DNA from: Yoonia sp.
Lineage (GTDB): Bacteria > Pseudomonadota > Alphaproteobacteria > Rhodobacterales > Rhodobacteraceae
Reading direction: 5' to 3'
NCBI GenBank assembly: GCA_029250945.1
Contig: JAQXEG010000005.1
Location: 1-64,000 of the forward strand
DNA: 64,000 nucleotides
Below are positions 11,048 to 19,732 of the stretch, piece by piece; position 1 is the first letter of the stretch; each line of letters begins with the position of its first letter. A program made the position numbers and the translations under genes. The notes beneath the pieces are model-generated. The model was not told the origin of the DNA. It worked only from the letters and a program-made list of their open reading frames with translations, and ran no database searches.

Positions 11048-13006
11048 ATGTCCGACGATCTTTTGTCATCCAATGGCCCCGACGATTATAACGCCGACAG
11101 CATCGAGGTGCTTGAGGGGCTGGAGCCTGTGCGCAAACGCCCCGGTATGTATATCGGCGGCACGGATGAACGTGCGCTGCATCACCTTGTGGCCGAGGTG
11201 CTTGATAACTCTATGGATGAGGCGGTCGCGGGCCACGCCAATCGGATCGAGGTGGAATTGCACGCCGATTATTCGGTCACGGTACGCGACAACGGCCGTG
11301 GTATCCCGATTGATCCGCACCCCAAATTCCCCGATAAATCCGCACTAGAGGTGATCCTATGCACCTTGCACGCAGGCGGGAAATTCAGCGGCAAGGCCTA
11401 TCAGACATCGGGTGGTTTGCACGGTGTGGGGGCGTCCGTTGTGAACGCATTGTCCGACAGCATGGTCGTGCAAGTGGCCCGCAACAAAGAGCTGTTTGAA
11501 CAGCGGTTTTCACGCGGCATCCCGCAAGGGCCGGTAGAAAAGGTCGGTGCCGCCCCCAACCGGCGCGGCACAACCGTGACCTTTCACGCTGATGACCAGA
11601 TTTTTGGATCGCACCGTTTCAAACCTGCGCGATTGTTCAAATCGATCCGGTCCAAGGCCTATCTGTTTTCGGGCGTTGAAATTCGCTGGAAAACGGCAAT
11701 CGACGACAAGGAAACCCCGCTAGAGGCCACGTTCCACTTTCCCGGTGGCTTGGCCGATTATCTGGGCGAAACGCTGGGATCATCCACGACCTATTCGGAA
11801 AAACCATTCGCTGGCACCGTCGATTTTCAGGAAAAATTCGGCCAGCCCGGCAAGGTGGAATGGGCGATCAACTGGACCCCTGCCCGCGACGGGTTCATCC
11901 AATCCTATTGTAACACCGTGCCAACCCCCGAGGGCGGCACACACGAGATCGGGTTCTGGTCTGCGGTGTTGAAGGGCGTCAAAGCCTACGGTGAGCGGGT
12001 CAGCAACAAAAAGGCCGCGCAAATCACGCGCGAGGATCTGACAACGGGCGGCTGCGCGCTGGTATCGTGCTTTATTCGCGAACCGGAATTTGTGGGCCAG
12101 ACCAAGGACCGATTAGCCACGACCGAAGCGCAGAAAATGGTCGATCTGGCCGTGCGCGACCACTTTGACACATGGCTGGCCGCCGATACCAAGGCCGCGG
12201 GTGCGATCCTTGATTTCCTTGTGCTGCGGTCCGAGGAACGCCTGCGCCGCAAGATGGAAAAGGAAACTGCGCGCAAAACGGCCACGAAAAAGCTGCGGCT
12301 GCCCGGAAAACTGACCGATTGCACCGCCAAAAACCGCGAGGGGACCGAGCTGTTCATCGTGGAGGGAGACAGCGCGGGCGGGTCTGGCAAAGGCGCGCGC
12401 AACCGTGTGAACCAAGCGCTGCTGCCGCTCAAGGGTAAGATCCTGAACGTGCTGGGCGCTGCGTCCAACAAGATCAACACCAACGCCGAAATTAACGACC
12501 TGTGCGAGGCGTTGGGCGTCGGCATGGGCACGAAATTCAACGTCGATGATCTGCGCTATGACAAGATCATTATCATGACCGATGCGGACGTCGACGGGGC
12601 GCATATTGCGTCACTGCTGATGACATTCTTCTTTACCCAAATGCGTCCGCTAATTGACCAAGGGCACCTGTATCTGGCCTGTCCGCCGCTCTATCGTCTG
12701 ACCCAAGGCGCACACCGTTTGTATGTGCAAGACGACGCCGCCAAGGACGAGGCGCTGGCCAAGGGTTTGGGTGGTAAGGGTAAAATCGACGTGCAACGTT
12801 TTAAGGGTTTGGGCGAAATGGACGCGAAGGACCTAAAAGAAACCACGATGGACCCAACCACCCGCAAACTGATCCGCGTGACCGTGTATGACGACGAGCC
12901 GGGGGATACCGCCGATCTGGTCGAGCGTCTGATGGGTAAGAAGCCAGAACTGCGGTATCAGTATATTCAGGAGAACGCCCAGTTTGTTGAGGAGCTGGAT
13001 GTTTAG
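11048..13006 (+). CDS. parE: DNA topoisomerase IV subunit B
   Basis: The 652-residue ATPase subunit of topoisomerase IV decatenates daughter chromosomes together with ParC. Visible landmarks: GHKL ATPase motifs (EVLDNSMDEA, DNGRGIPID, GGLHGVGASVVNAL), the TOPRIM acidic triad region (EGDSAGGSGKGARNR and DADVDGAHI) and the C-terminal QRFKGLGEMD. The start is ATG 11048 (MSDDLLSS). The frame is open upstream to 10985, but that part has no conserved sequence. ParE rather than GyrB is favoured by the length near 650 and the absence of the long GyrB insert. Confidence 0.93.
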   Translation: MSDDLLSSNGPDDYNADSIEVLEGLEPVRKRPGMYIGGTDERALHHLVAEVLDNSMDEAVAGHANRIEVELHADYSVTVRDNGRGIPIDPHPKFPDKSALEVILCTLHAGGKFSGKAYQTSGGLHGVGASVVNALSDSMVVQVARNKELFEQRFSRGIPQGPVEKVGAAPNRRGTTVTFHADDQIFGSHRFKPARLFKSIRSKAYLFSGVEIRWKTAIDDKETPLEATFHFPGGLADYLGETLGSSTTYSEKPFAGTVDFQEKFGQPGKVEWAINWTPARDGFIQSYCNTVPTPEGGTHEIGFWSAVLKGVKAYGERVSNKKAAQITREDLTTGGCALVSCFIREPEFVGQTKDRLATTEAQKMVDLAVRDHFDTWLAADTKAAGAILDFLVLRSEERLRRKMEKETARKTATKKLRLPGKLTDCTAKNREGTELFIVEGDSAGGSGKGARNRVNQALLPLKGKILNVLGAASNKINTNAEINDLCEALGVGMGTKFNVDDLRYDKIIIMTDADVDGAHIASLLMTFFFTQMRPLIDQGHLYLACPPLYRLTQGAHRLYVQDDAAKDEALAKGLGGKGKIDVQRFKGLGEMDAKDLKETTMDPTTRKLIRVTVYDDEPGDTADLVERLMGKKPELRYQYIQENAQFVEELDV

Positions 13007-13017
13007 GAGAAACTATT

Positions 13018-13991
13018 TTGCTACATGAAATGTTGTCACGCATTGCAACCGATTACGCATTTGAGCGTGCGAAGAAATTTGCAAAAAGTGAATTCGGTAA
13101 TTTCGTTCGCCACGACGTTGCTATTGAAGCAAAATAGCAAATTATATTCTTGCCGTACGACCTAAAGGTAAAAGCTAGCTTCGGAAGTGGAAATTGGGCG
13201 TCTGTCCCTTGGCTAGGTTTTTTGATCCCCTCATTACAGAGTCCGCAACCAAAGGGTTTTATGTTGTCTATTTGATCAATCCGCAAAGTCAGCAGATAAC
13301 ACTTTCTCTTAACCAAGGTACAACAGCTGCATACGAAGGATTTGGAGTAAAAGCCGGGCGCGATTATCTAAGACGAACTGCTTACGAACTTGAGCTAAAA
13401 GCAGGAAAATTTGCGGCTCAATTTGATAATGATCCGATCGATTTAGGATCGCTTGATGCACTGCCACAGGGCTATATGGCTGCGCATTCATTTGGTAAAA
13501 CCTATGACGCAAACATGATTAATCCGGATAAATTTAATGCAGATTTTGAAAAAATGTTAGCTGCATACGAATTTTTGATTGATCAAGGTGGCACGACCCC
13601 AGGCGATATTATGTTAGAAGACGCAGGTTCAACGAGTATAGAAGAAAGTCGAAAATACGCACTTTCTAAACGCATCGAACGTGCTTCGAATGTCAGACCA
13701 CTGGTGTTGAAGGCCGTCGGAGCAATTTGCCAAGGATGTGGTCTAGATCCAAAAATAAAGTATGGTTATTCGGGCCCTCTTAATAACACGCCCCTCGATG
13801 TTCACCATGCAAGACCCATTTCCGGTATGAAAGAAGGCGAAACACGGCGATATATGATCCCCGATGACTTTATGGTTCTTTGCCCAACTTGCCACCGTGT
13901 TATTCACAAGCAGGTTGATGCATCCGATCTTAGACAGCTAAAGAGCAGCCTCAATTCGGGCGCGTTTCGCGGGAAGAAGTTCTTCAACTAA
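13018..13991 (+). pseudogene. MrcB-N/HNH methyl-directed restriction endonuclease, nonsense plus frameshift
   Basis: The reconstructed protein has an N-terminal MrcB-like (DUF3578) domain (KVKASFGSGNWASVPWLGFF, then KGFYVVYL) and a C-terminal HNH nuclease (ICQGCGLDP, DVHHARPIS, VLCPTCHRVIH), the layout of modified-cytosine-dependent restriction enzymes. TAG at 13135-13137 stops it after codon 39. The frame then shifts by one base in the T6 run at 13218-13223: with seven Ts it reads LGFFDP, as the family expects. The start is TTG 13018 behind AGGAG, or ATG 13030. The C-terminal frame (13194-13991) is intact and could still make a 265-residue protein. Its AT-rich codon use contrasts with parE, suggesting transfer. 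Confidence 0.85.
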
Positions 13992-14036
13992 AGTGAAGGC
14001 AACTTTGCGTGTCTTTTGCTAACGAGATTCTACAGC

Positions 14037-14421
14037 TACCCCTGCAACCCTTCCAAATACTCCGTCAGCGCCAGCAAATCCGCCGGTACGGGGATTCCTA
14101 GGCCGGCGCGCTATACCACACTATGGTGTCGCCCATGCCATTTGCGCCGAACTCTGGCATGGCACCGGAAAAGTGTAGTGCGCGGTTGAAACCGTCGATG
14201 GTGCTCATGACGTAGTTTATCGGGAATATCCCGCCGTTGCGGGCCGATAGCGTCGTCAGGTCGGGGGCCGTTTTGATCAGGTGCCGCGACATTGCCCCGC
14301 CGCCCTTTGCGTCTGCGCCGTGGCAGGACGCGCAGTTGTTCATGAAGGATTTTGCGCCGTCCGGCTCGGCCAGTTCAACGCGGCCCGCCAGCCCCAAAGC
14401 TGCTACCCATAAAATCCGTAT
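14037..14421 (-). pseudogene. Small c-type cytochrome, start codon lost and C-terminus frameshifted
   Basis: The sequence reads as a signal peptide (RILWVAALGLAG), a haem-binding FMNNCASCHG and a Met-ligand region (AMPEFGANGMGD). The expected start is ATA at 14419-14421, six bases after CAGGAG, so ATG seems mutated to ATA. The frame meets a stop at 14098. The family's usual ending (GIPVPADLLALTEYLEGLQG, stop at 14037-14039) is still readable in another frame, so at least one frameshift lies near 14100-14115. An in-frame ATG at 14493 would give an N-terminus unlike an exported cytochrome. It was probably a periplasmic electron carrier induced at low oxygen by the FNR box upstream. Confidence 0.75.
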
Positions 14422-14479
14422 CGCGCACTCCTGCTGTTTTGTTATGCTTATAGCATAGCGCCAACGCAGGAGGGTCACA

Positions 14480-14493
14480 TTGATCTGGATCAA
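14480..14493 (-). promoter_or_regulatory. FNR/FnrL box (TTGAT-N4-ATCAA)
   Basis: TTGATCTGGATCAA is a perfect FNR-type inverted repeat. On the minus strand a TATGCT hexamer (14452-14457) lies about 29 bases from its centre, the spacing of a class II activated promoter (site at -41.5). The predicted transcript would start near 14445, about 24 bases before the cytochrome start position. The fit is specific to the cytochrome gene. Confidence 0.78.
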
Positions 14494-15126
14494 TCAGCGC
14501 AGGTTGAGGTTGCTGACAGTCGCTTTGATCACGGTGTTCGTGTCGTCGCTGTCGCCTGAGACGGCCAGCCCGATCAGCGCGCCCTTGGTCCCGCCGAATG
14601 CGCGGGCGTAATCCGCAGCGAGGTTCACGCTTTCAGATACGGAGCCTGTACCTGCTTGGCGCAGGGGGATGGTCACGCCGCCGCGTCCGTAGGGAGATTT
14701 GATGATTGAGCCGCGCCCGTGGTTGCCGCCCCACGCGTATTGCATGACGCGCACGTCATCTCGCCCCAGCAGCGACCGGATGCCAGCGCCCGCCAGTGAC
14801 GGGGCCACGTCGGCGGGAACAAAGACGAAATAGACCGAGATATTGCGGTCATCGCCACCTTTGCGCGACAGGTCAGTTGCGGGGACGGATTGGCTGACGG
14901 CCCAGTTCCATGATGCGGCGTCTGCGCCCCAATCGCCTTGGCCTACGCGAGTCCATGCGATGCTGACCGATCCGTTGGATGTCATCGACAGGCTGTTGCC
15001 GAATGAATAATCATTGGAGGAAAACAGCGTTAGTTTCTGTTCCTTCCAACCCGAGGCAAAGCTGACAGCGCCAGCCTGTGCGGTTGTTGTGGCAAGGGCC
15101 AGAGCGGCAGAAAGCAAAATGCGCAT
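14494..15126 (-). CDS. DUF3047 family exported protein
   Basis: The 210-residue protein starts with a signal peptide (MRILLSAALALATTTAQAGA). The remainder matches the DUF3047 pattern: GWKEQKLTLF near the start, a central WNWAVSQSVPATDLSRKGGDDRNISVYFVFV and the late block RVMQYAWGGNHGRGS. The family is periplasmic and of unknown function. The stop lies next to the FNR box of the following cytochrome gene. A gap of about 115 bases with no visible feature separates it from the broken lipoprotein gene upstream. Confidence 0.78.
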   Translation of the reverse strand: MRILLSAALALATTTAQAGAVSFASGWKEQKLTLFSSNDYSFGNSLSMTSNGSVSIAWTRVGQGDWGADAASWNWAVSQSVPATDLSRKGGDDRNISVYFVFVPADVAPSLAGAGIRSLLGRDDVRVMQYAWGGNHGRGSIIKSPYGRGGVTIPLRQAGTGSVSESVNLAADYARAFGGTKGALIGLAVSGDSDDTNTVIKATVSNLNLR

Positions 15127-15241
15127 GGGGTATTTCCTTTTTGGTCAGTTACGACGTGTTTAGCCCAAGCACGCCTTGCCCGTCACAAAAGTTGCGCGTT
15201 CTCACATGAATGTCAGCGGGCCGTGAACGTCAGCTGCACGG

Positions 15242-15667
15242 TCACGTTTGCGGATCAAGCGCCACGTAATCCCGTGCGCTGACCAAATGAATGTCGGTGT
15301 TAGGCACGAATTGCCATTCGGCGAGGAACTGTTGCTTGATCCGCCCACGCAGATATTTCGCCATTTGCGGGTTGCCGACAAAGCCCACATTCACGTCCGA
15401 GCTGTGGAACCCGATTTTGGCGTCTGGCGCGATGCAGACATTGGGCAGCGTCGTAAAAATAACGAAAGCCGAGGCACAGTAATGGCGGATTTCCACAGGC
15501 CCGCCCCAGCGTTTGAGCATGGAGCAGTCCGCTTAGTCGCTGATAAACTGGCCGCCCACATCGCGTTCGATAATATACGCCTCACCGCGCACAGGCGCGG
15601 GCCGTCTGTCGGTGCAGCTGGCCAAAACCAGCGCCACACAAATCAAAAGGCCCGCGCGGATCATCAT
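15242..15667 (-). pseudogene. Small lipoprotein of unknown family, nonsense codon at position 45
   Basis: ATG 15667 overlaps the stop of the dehydrogenase gene upstream (ATGA). The product would start with a lipoprotein signal (LLICVALVLASC, Cys18) and continue RPAPVRGEAYIIERDVGGQF. TAA at 15533-15535 interrupts it. The same frame continues ADCSMLKRWGGPVEIRHYC to a stop at 15242, for a total of 141 codons. Restart at Met49 would give a 92-residue protein without a signal. The Cys pairs in the second half suggest a periplasmic fold. Family not recognised. Confidence 0.75.
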
Positions 15668-16641
15668 TTTGCGGCCAAGGCCAGCGTTTGCGTCCACAGC
15701 GCATCTGGCACGTCGATGACGTCCATTGCGGTGCGATTTGCGCCAGGAATACGCGCGCCATCCTGTTCGGCCACCGCGTCCGCGACACGGGCAAAGCGGT
15801 CGGCGAAATTGTCGCCGTAGGTCGCAGGGTCCATCAGGATATAGAACTGCCCAAGCCCATGCGGTGGGCCGTCGGGCAGCTTGAGCCCCTTCACATCAAG
15901 CGAGTTGACCGAGCCTGTCATGCCAGCGGCCAGCAGTTCGACCATCAGACCAAAGCCCCAGCCCTTATACCCGCCAGCGGACACAAGCGCGCCGCCCAAG
16001 GCAGCCGTCGGATCGGTGGTGTCATTGCCGTTCGCGTCCACGGCCCAGCCTGTGGGGATCTTCTCGCCCGCGGCTTTGGCCATTGTGATTTTGCCCAAGG
16101 CCACGGCGGAGGTGGAGAAATCAAAATGCATCGCAGGTGCGCCGTCACCCGGCACGGTCATGGCGATGGGATTGGTGCCGATCACGGCCTTGTTCCCGCC
16201 CGGGGGTGCCACGACGGGGGATGCGTTGGTCATGCCGATCGCGATCAGCCCGCGTGCGGCGATCTGTTCGGTGAAGAAACCCAATGACGTGCAGGTATGC
16301 GCGTTGGCAACGGCCAAGGTGGCGACCCCGTTTTCGCGTGCTGTGTCCACGGCCAGATCAAGACCGGCGGCAAAGGCAGGCTGCGCGAACCCGAATTTCG
16401 CATCCGCCAGCACGGCGCTGCCGCGTGGCTTGGTCACGACCGGATCAACGGTCCCATTCAAACGGCCAGAGGCCAGCTGCGTGCAATAACTTTCGAGGTA
16501 ATAAAGCCCGCAAATCACATTGCCGAGCGCCTCGGCCCGTGCGACAGCGCGCGCAACATGGGCGGCTTGCCCGTCACCTGCACCATGGGCGATCATCGCG
16601 GCTTTGGCTTTTGTTTCAATCTCTTGGACGGTAATCTTCAT
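15664..16641 (-). CDS. Ldh_2 family NAD(P)-dependent malate/L-lactate-type dehydrogenase
   Basis: This 325-residue protein belongs to the Ldh_2 family (malate, ureidoglycolate, sulfolactate and delta1-piperideine reductases), which uses an unusual non-Rossmann fold. Recognisable blocks are VARAEALGNVICGLYYL, VAVANAHTCTSLGFFTEQ with the catalytic His, and VIGTNPIAMTVPG in the nucleotide-binding part. The substrate cannot be fixed from sequence. Its ATG overlaps the lolD stop by ATGA, which makes it the third gene of the lolF-lolD operon, a placement with no obvious functional link. Confidence 0.87.
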   Translation of the reverse strand: MKITVQEIETKAKAAMIAHGAGDGQAAHVARAVARAEALGNVICGLYYLESYCTQLASGRLNGTVDPVVTKPRGSAVLADAKFGFAQPAFAAGLDLAVDTARENGVATLAVANAHTCTSLGFFTEQIAARGLIAIGMTNASPVVAPPGGNKAVIGTNPIAMTVPGDGAPAMHFDFSTSAVALGKITMAKAAGEKIPTGWAVDANGNDTTDPTAALGGALVSAGGYKGWGFGLMVELLAAGMTGSVNSLDVKGLKLPDGPPHGLGQFYILMDPATYGDNFADRFARVADAVAEQDGARIPGANRTAMDVIDVPDALWTQTLALAAK

Positions 16642-17318
16642 AGTGTTTCCAGTTTTCCTGCGGTCATGCGCACCATGCGGTCCATCCGCGCGGCCAGCTC
16701 TAGGTTGTGGGTGGCGATCACGGCGGCAAGGCCGGTGCCGCGCACCAATTCCATCAGCGCGTCAAATACGCGATCAGAGGTGTCGGGATCAAGGTTGCCC
16801 GTGGGTTCATCCGCCAGCAATAGCTGGGGCTTGTTGGCCAATGCGCGACAAAACGCTACACGTTGCTGTTCCCCGCCCGACAAGGCGGCGGGCCGATGTG
16901 CGCCGCGATCCGCGATGCCGACGCGGGTCAGCAATTCGGTGGCGCGCGCGGCGGCATCCGCATCACTTACCCCATTAGCTAACTGTGGGAGGATGATGTT
17001 CTCCAGCGCTGTAAATTCGGGCAGTAAGTGGTGGAATTGATAGATAAATCCCACATCGTTACGGCGCATGGCGGTGCGTTTGCGGTCCGACAACATGGTC
17101 ATATCCTGACCCGCAATTTCCACGGTGCCCGCGTCCGCCGTATCAAGCAGCCCCGCGATATGCAGCAGTGTGGACTTGCCCGCACCGGAGGGCGCGACGA
17201 GGGCCACGACCTCGCCCTTAGCCACATGCAGGTCGGTGCCTTGCAGCACGGTCACCGCGTTGGGTTTGCCGATATTATAGCCTTTGGTGATACCCGACAG
17301 GGACAGGATATTATTCAT
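16638..17318 (-). CDS. lolD: Lipoprotein-releasing ABC transporter ATP-binding protein
   Basis: The 226-residue ATPase has a Walker A (APSGAGKST), a Q-loop, a signature (LSGGEQQRVAFCRAL) and a Walker B (LLLADEPTGNLD). LolD energises extraction of lipoproteins from the inner membrane for delivery to LolA. It overlaps the upstream permease gene by eight bases and is coupled to it. The FYQFHHLLPEFTALEN region is typical of LolD rather than MacB or FtsE. Confidence 0.92.
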   Translation of the reverse strand: MNNILSLSGITKGYNIGKPNAVTVLQGTDLHVAKGEVVALVAPSGAGKSTLLHIAGLLDTADAGTVEIAGQDMTMLSDRKRTAMRRNDVGFIYQFHHLLPEFTALENIILPQLANGVSDADAAARATELLTRVGIADRGAHRPAALSGGEQQRVAFCRALANKPQLLLADEPTGNLDPDTSDRVFDALMELVRGTGLAAVIATHNLELAARMDRMVRMTAGKLETL

Positions 17319-18594
17319 AGCGCAATGCCTCTACCGGGTTCATGCGGGCGGCGCGGCGTGCGGGAAAGATCGTGATGATCCACGACAGGCCCAGCGACAG
17401 CGACACGGATTTCAGGACGTCCTGTAGCCGCAATTGCGCAGGCAATTCGTAGATGCCCCTGATCGACGGATCCCAAACACCCCCACCCGCGACGTAGTTC
17501 ACAAAGCTGAAAATCTGATCGATATACAGCGCGAACAGGCAGCCAAGGATCACGCCTACGATCGTGCCCAGCGTACCGATCCCTGCGCCGCAGATGAAAA
17601 AGATGCGCAGGATTGACCCCTCGCTCAGGCCCATGGTGCGCAGAATACCGATATCGCGCCCCTTGTTTTTGACCAGCATGATCAACCCCGAAATGATGTT
17701 CATCGACGCGATCAGTACAAGGATCGACAGGATGACAAACATGACGTTATCCTCAACACTCAGCGCGCGCAGGAACGATCCTGCGCTGTCGCGCCATGTC
17801 CAGACCAGCGTCCCCTGCCCGCCAGCGCCCAGCACATCGGGCAACAGATCATCGACAGTGTCGGGGTCTGCAACCATGACCTCAATCTCGTCCACAAGGC
17901 CGTCGCGGTTAAAGAATGTCTGCGCCTCGGCCAGCGGCATATAGACCCGCGTGCGGTCGATGTCGTAGCGGCCAGCGGTAAAGATATAGATGATCTCATA
18001 GGCGTTGGTGCGCGGGCTGGTGCCCATGGCCGTGCGCACGCCATTGGGGCTGATGACCTTGATCCGGTCGCCCACGATAGCCCCCAATTCGCGCGCCACG
18101 CCAGAGCCGATGGCGATGCCTTGGTCAAAGCGGTCTATGCTGCCTTGCGCTTCGATCGGGTCGGCGATGCGCGGGATGGTTTTCAGGTTTTCCAGCGTGA
18201 TGCCATAGACTTCGATGCCGGTATTGCGGTTGGTGCGGTTGGCCATGACTTGCCCGCGCACAATGGGCGCGGCGCGGGTGATCCCATCGATTTGCGACAG
18301 GTTTTGCGCCAGCGCGTCATAGTCCGAAATGGTCCGCAGCACTTGGTTCGTGCCAGCGATTGGCATCTGTTTATAGACCGCCACATGGGCGTTGGACCCA
18401 AGGATGGTGTCGACAAATTCAGCACGGAACCCCGACCGCACGGCCAGCGTTGCGATCAGCGCAAACACCGCGAGCGTTACACCGATCAGCGAAATCCACG
18501 TCATCACGCTCACCCCGCCTTCGGCCCGTTTGGCGCGGATATAGCGCCACGCGATCATCCATTCGAATTTGGCAAAGGGGGCAGTGCTGGCCAT
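17311..18594 (-). CDS. lolF: Lipoprotein-releasing ABC transporter permease (LolC/LolE-like, single-permease type)
   Basis: The 427-residue membrane protein has one N-terminal helix (VMTWISLIGVTLAVFALIATLAV), a large periplasmic MacB_PCD domain (about residues 50-260) and three C-terminal FtsX helices ending in RRAARMNPVEALRYE. Only one permease gene is present, as in many alphaproteobacteria, where a hybrid (LolF) acts as a homodimer with LolD. The symbol follows that scheme; it is equally well called lolC or lolE. It is followed directly by lolD. Confidence 0.88.
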   Translation of the reverse strand: MASTAPFAKFEWMIAWRYIRAKRAEGGVSVMTWISLIGVTLAVFALIATLAVRSGFRAEFVDTILGSNAHVAVYKQMPIAGTNQVLRTISDYDALAQNLSQIDGITRAAPIVRGQVMANRTNRNTGIEVYGITLENLKTIPRIADPIEAQGSIDRFDQGIAIGSGVARELGAIVGDRIKVISPNGVRTAMGTSPRTNAYEIIYIFTAGRYDIDRTRVYMPLAEAQTFFNRDGLVDEIEVMVADPDTVDDLLPDVLGAGGQGTLVWTWRDSAGSFLRALSVEDNVMFVILSILVLIASMNIISGLIMLVKNKGRDIGILRTMGLSEGSILRIFFICGAGIGTLGTIVGVILGCLFALYIDQIFSFVNYVAGGGVWDPSIRGIYELPAQLRLQDVLKSVSLSLGLSWIITIFPARRAARMNPVEALRYE

Positions 18595-18651
18595 GGGCTG
18601 TCCTGTGATTAATTGCGGTGCAAATTGCGGCGTTGGGGGCGGATGGTCAAG

Positions 18652-19359
18652 CTACCAATGATTGCCCGCGGCCTGCAGATGCGCGATATTCTGCCCGTGG
18701 GCTGCCGCCTTGCCCTGTGCGGCCCAGATCAGCCCCCGCGACAGCATATCGTGGGCCGGACCAGACGCGATGATATCAGCCTGATGCCCCAGCGCGTTGA
18801 AATACACGCGGCCCAAACCCCAATCCCGCGTCCAGACAACCGGCATGTCCACCGCACCATTGGGGCTGTGATACCACGTCACCACATCTGTCCGCGTGGT
18901 CGCCAGCACCCGATTGGCCGGATCGACATGCAGATAATATTGTTCGGTCTGCACATCAAAATCAGCGATGCCAGCGACAAGCGGATCATCGGACGTGATG
19001 GTGACGCGGTGCGCGACCCCGTCCCCACCAGGGTGCGCGACCCAATTGGCGCCGGTCATGAATTGCCACAGCGGCACCGCGCGAAACGCATCGCACATGC
19101 CCCCGTGACAGCCCGCAAGGCCGGTGCCCCACGCCACCGCCTCTGACACGTTGGTCGCCGCGTCACGGCTGATGTGGCCATCGGTCCAGATCGGCACGAT
19201 CAGGTCGTAGGTCTGCAAGGCGTCCGCGTCATCAAATACCGCAAGGCTGTCGACAACATCAGGCGTGATACCCGCGTTTTTGCAAATATCAGCGCAGATT
19301 TTCGCCACTTGATCAGGTTGATGCCCGTCCCAGCCGCCCCAAACAATCAGCGCCTTCAT
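18652..19359 (-). CDS. ThuA domain protein (trehalose-utilisation type)
   Basis: From ATG 19359 the protein is 235 residues, built as one ThuA domain with a glutamine amidotransferase-like fold. MKALIVWGGWDGHQPDQ opens it, WGTGLAGCHGGMCDAFR carries a nucleophile-elbow-like segment and VVWTRDWGLGRVYFNALGH closes it. ThuA proteins occur with sugar or polyol oxidation genes, but none lie here. The start overlaps the stop of the small gene upstream (ATGA), which fixes it over the in-frame ATG at 19386. Confidence 0.83.
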   Translation of the reverse strand: MKALIVWGGWDGHQPDQVAKICADICKNAGITPDVVDSLAVFDDADALQTYDLIVPIWTDGHISRDAATNVSEAVAWGTGLAGCHGGMCDAFRAVPLWQFMTGANWVAHPGGDGVAHRVTITSDDPLVAGIADFDVQTEQYYLHVDPANRVLATTRTDVVTWYHSPNGAVDMPVVWTRDWGLGRVYFNALGHQADIIASGPAHDMLSRGLIWAAQGKAAAHGQNIAHLQAAGNHW

Positions 19360-19598
19360 GCGATCACCCTGCGCCGCAAGGGCCATGCGATCAGCGCAAG
19401 GAGGCCGCCGATGATCGCCCAGCCCCCAAAAAACCTGGCACCCGCAGCCACCGCGCCCGGCGCGTTCAGCGGCACGGCGGGTGCAAAGTCATCCCATGTT
19501 TGCGCGAAGGTTTCGGTGTCACCCAAGCGGTGCGGAATGGTCAGGCGTTCAAGCGGGCATTCGTTGCATTTCACGCGTTCAAGGATCAGGGTGTTCAT
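19356..19598 (-). CDS. Small membrane-anchored protein with a Cys-x2-Cys motif
   Basis: The 80-residue protein has CNECP near residue 10 and one strong hydrophobic segment near the C-terminus (FFGGWAIIGGLLALIAWPL) followed by Arg residues. It resembles a one-helix inner-membrane protein with most of the chain outside the helix. I do not recognise the family. It looks real because its stop overlaps the ThuA start as ATGA. No ribosome site precedes ATG 19598; the FNR box begins four bases upstream of it, so this start may be wrong (GTG at Val9 is an alternative) or the message leaderless. Confidence 0.55.
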   Translation of the reverse strand: MNTLILERVKCNECPLERLTIPHRLGDTETFAQTWDDFAPAVPLNAPGAVAAGARFFGGWAIIGGLLALIAWPLRRRVIA

Positions 19599-19601
19599 AG
19601 G

Positions 19602-19642
19602 TTGATCTATATCAATGTGGCGGGCGACAGGGCCGTTATGAT
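19602..19642 (+). promoter_or_regulatory. FNR/FnrL box with a plus-strand -10 hexamer
   Basis: TTGATCTATATCAA (19602-19615) is a perfect FNR-type repeat. On the plus strand TATGAT (19637-19642) begins about 29 bases from its centre, class II spacing, predicting a start near 19650. On the minus strand, toward the small gene at 19598, the box is only four bases from the start codon and no -10 is seen. The promoter therefore appears to drive a plus-strand transcript antisense to the proS end. Confidence 0.55.
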
Positions 19643-19697
19643 CCCAATATGTCGAAAATCAGACGCCAGCGCCAGCTATTCGCATGGCCGATGGTCA

Positions 19698-19726
19698 GCC
19701 CCCGCCGCATATGGCGCGGCGGGGGC
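19698..19726 (-). terminator. GC-rich hairpin after proS
   Basis: An 11-bp perfect stem (GCCCCCGCCGC / GCGGCGGGGGC) with a seven-base loop lies seven bases beyond the proS stop. No U-run follows on either strand, so it may pause polymerase or protect the 3' end rather than act as a classical terminator. It would also end a short plus-strand transcript from the FNR promoter. Confidence 0.6.
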
Positions 19727-19732
19727 AATAGG

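Noticed and set aside
14098-14493. Intact 131-residue cytochrome
   Set aside because: The N-terminus from ATG 14493 would overlap the FNR box and lacks a signal at its start, and the C-terminus departs from the family near 14100.
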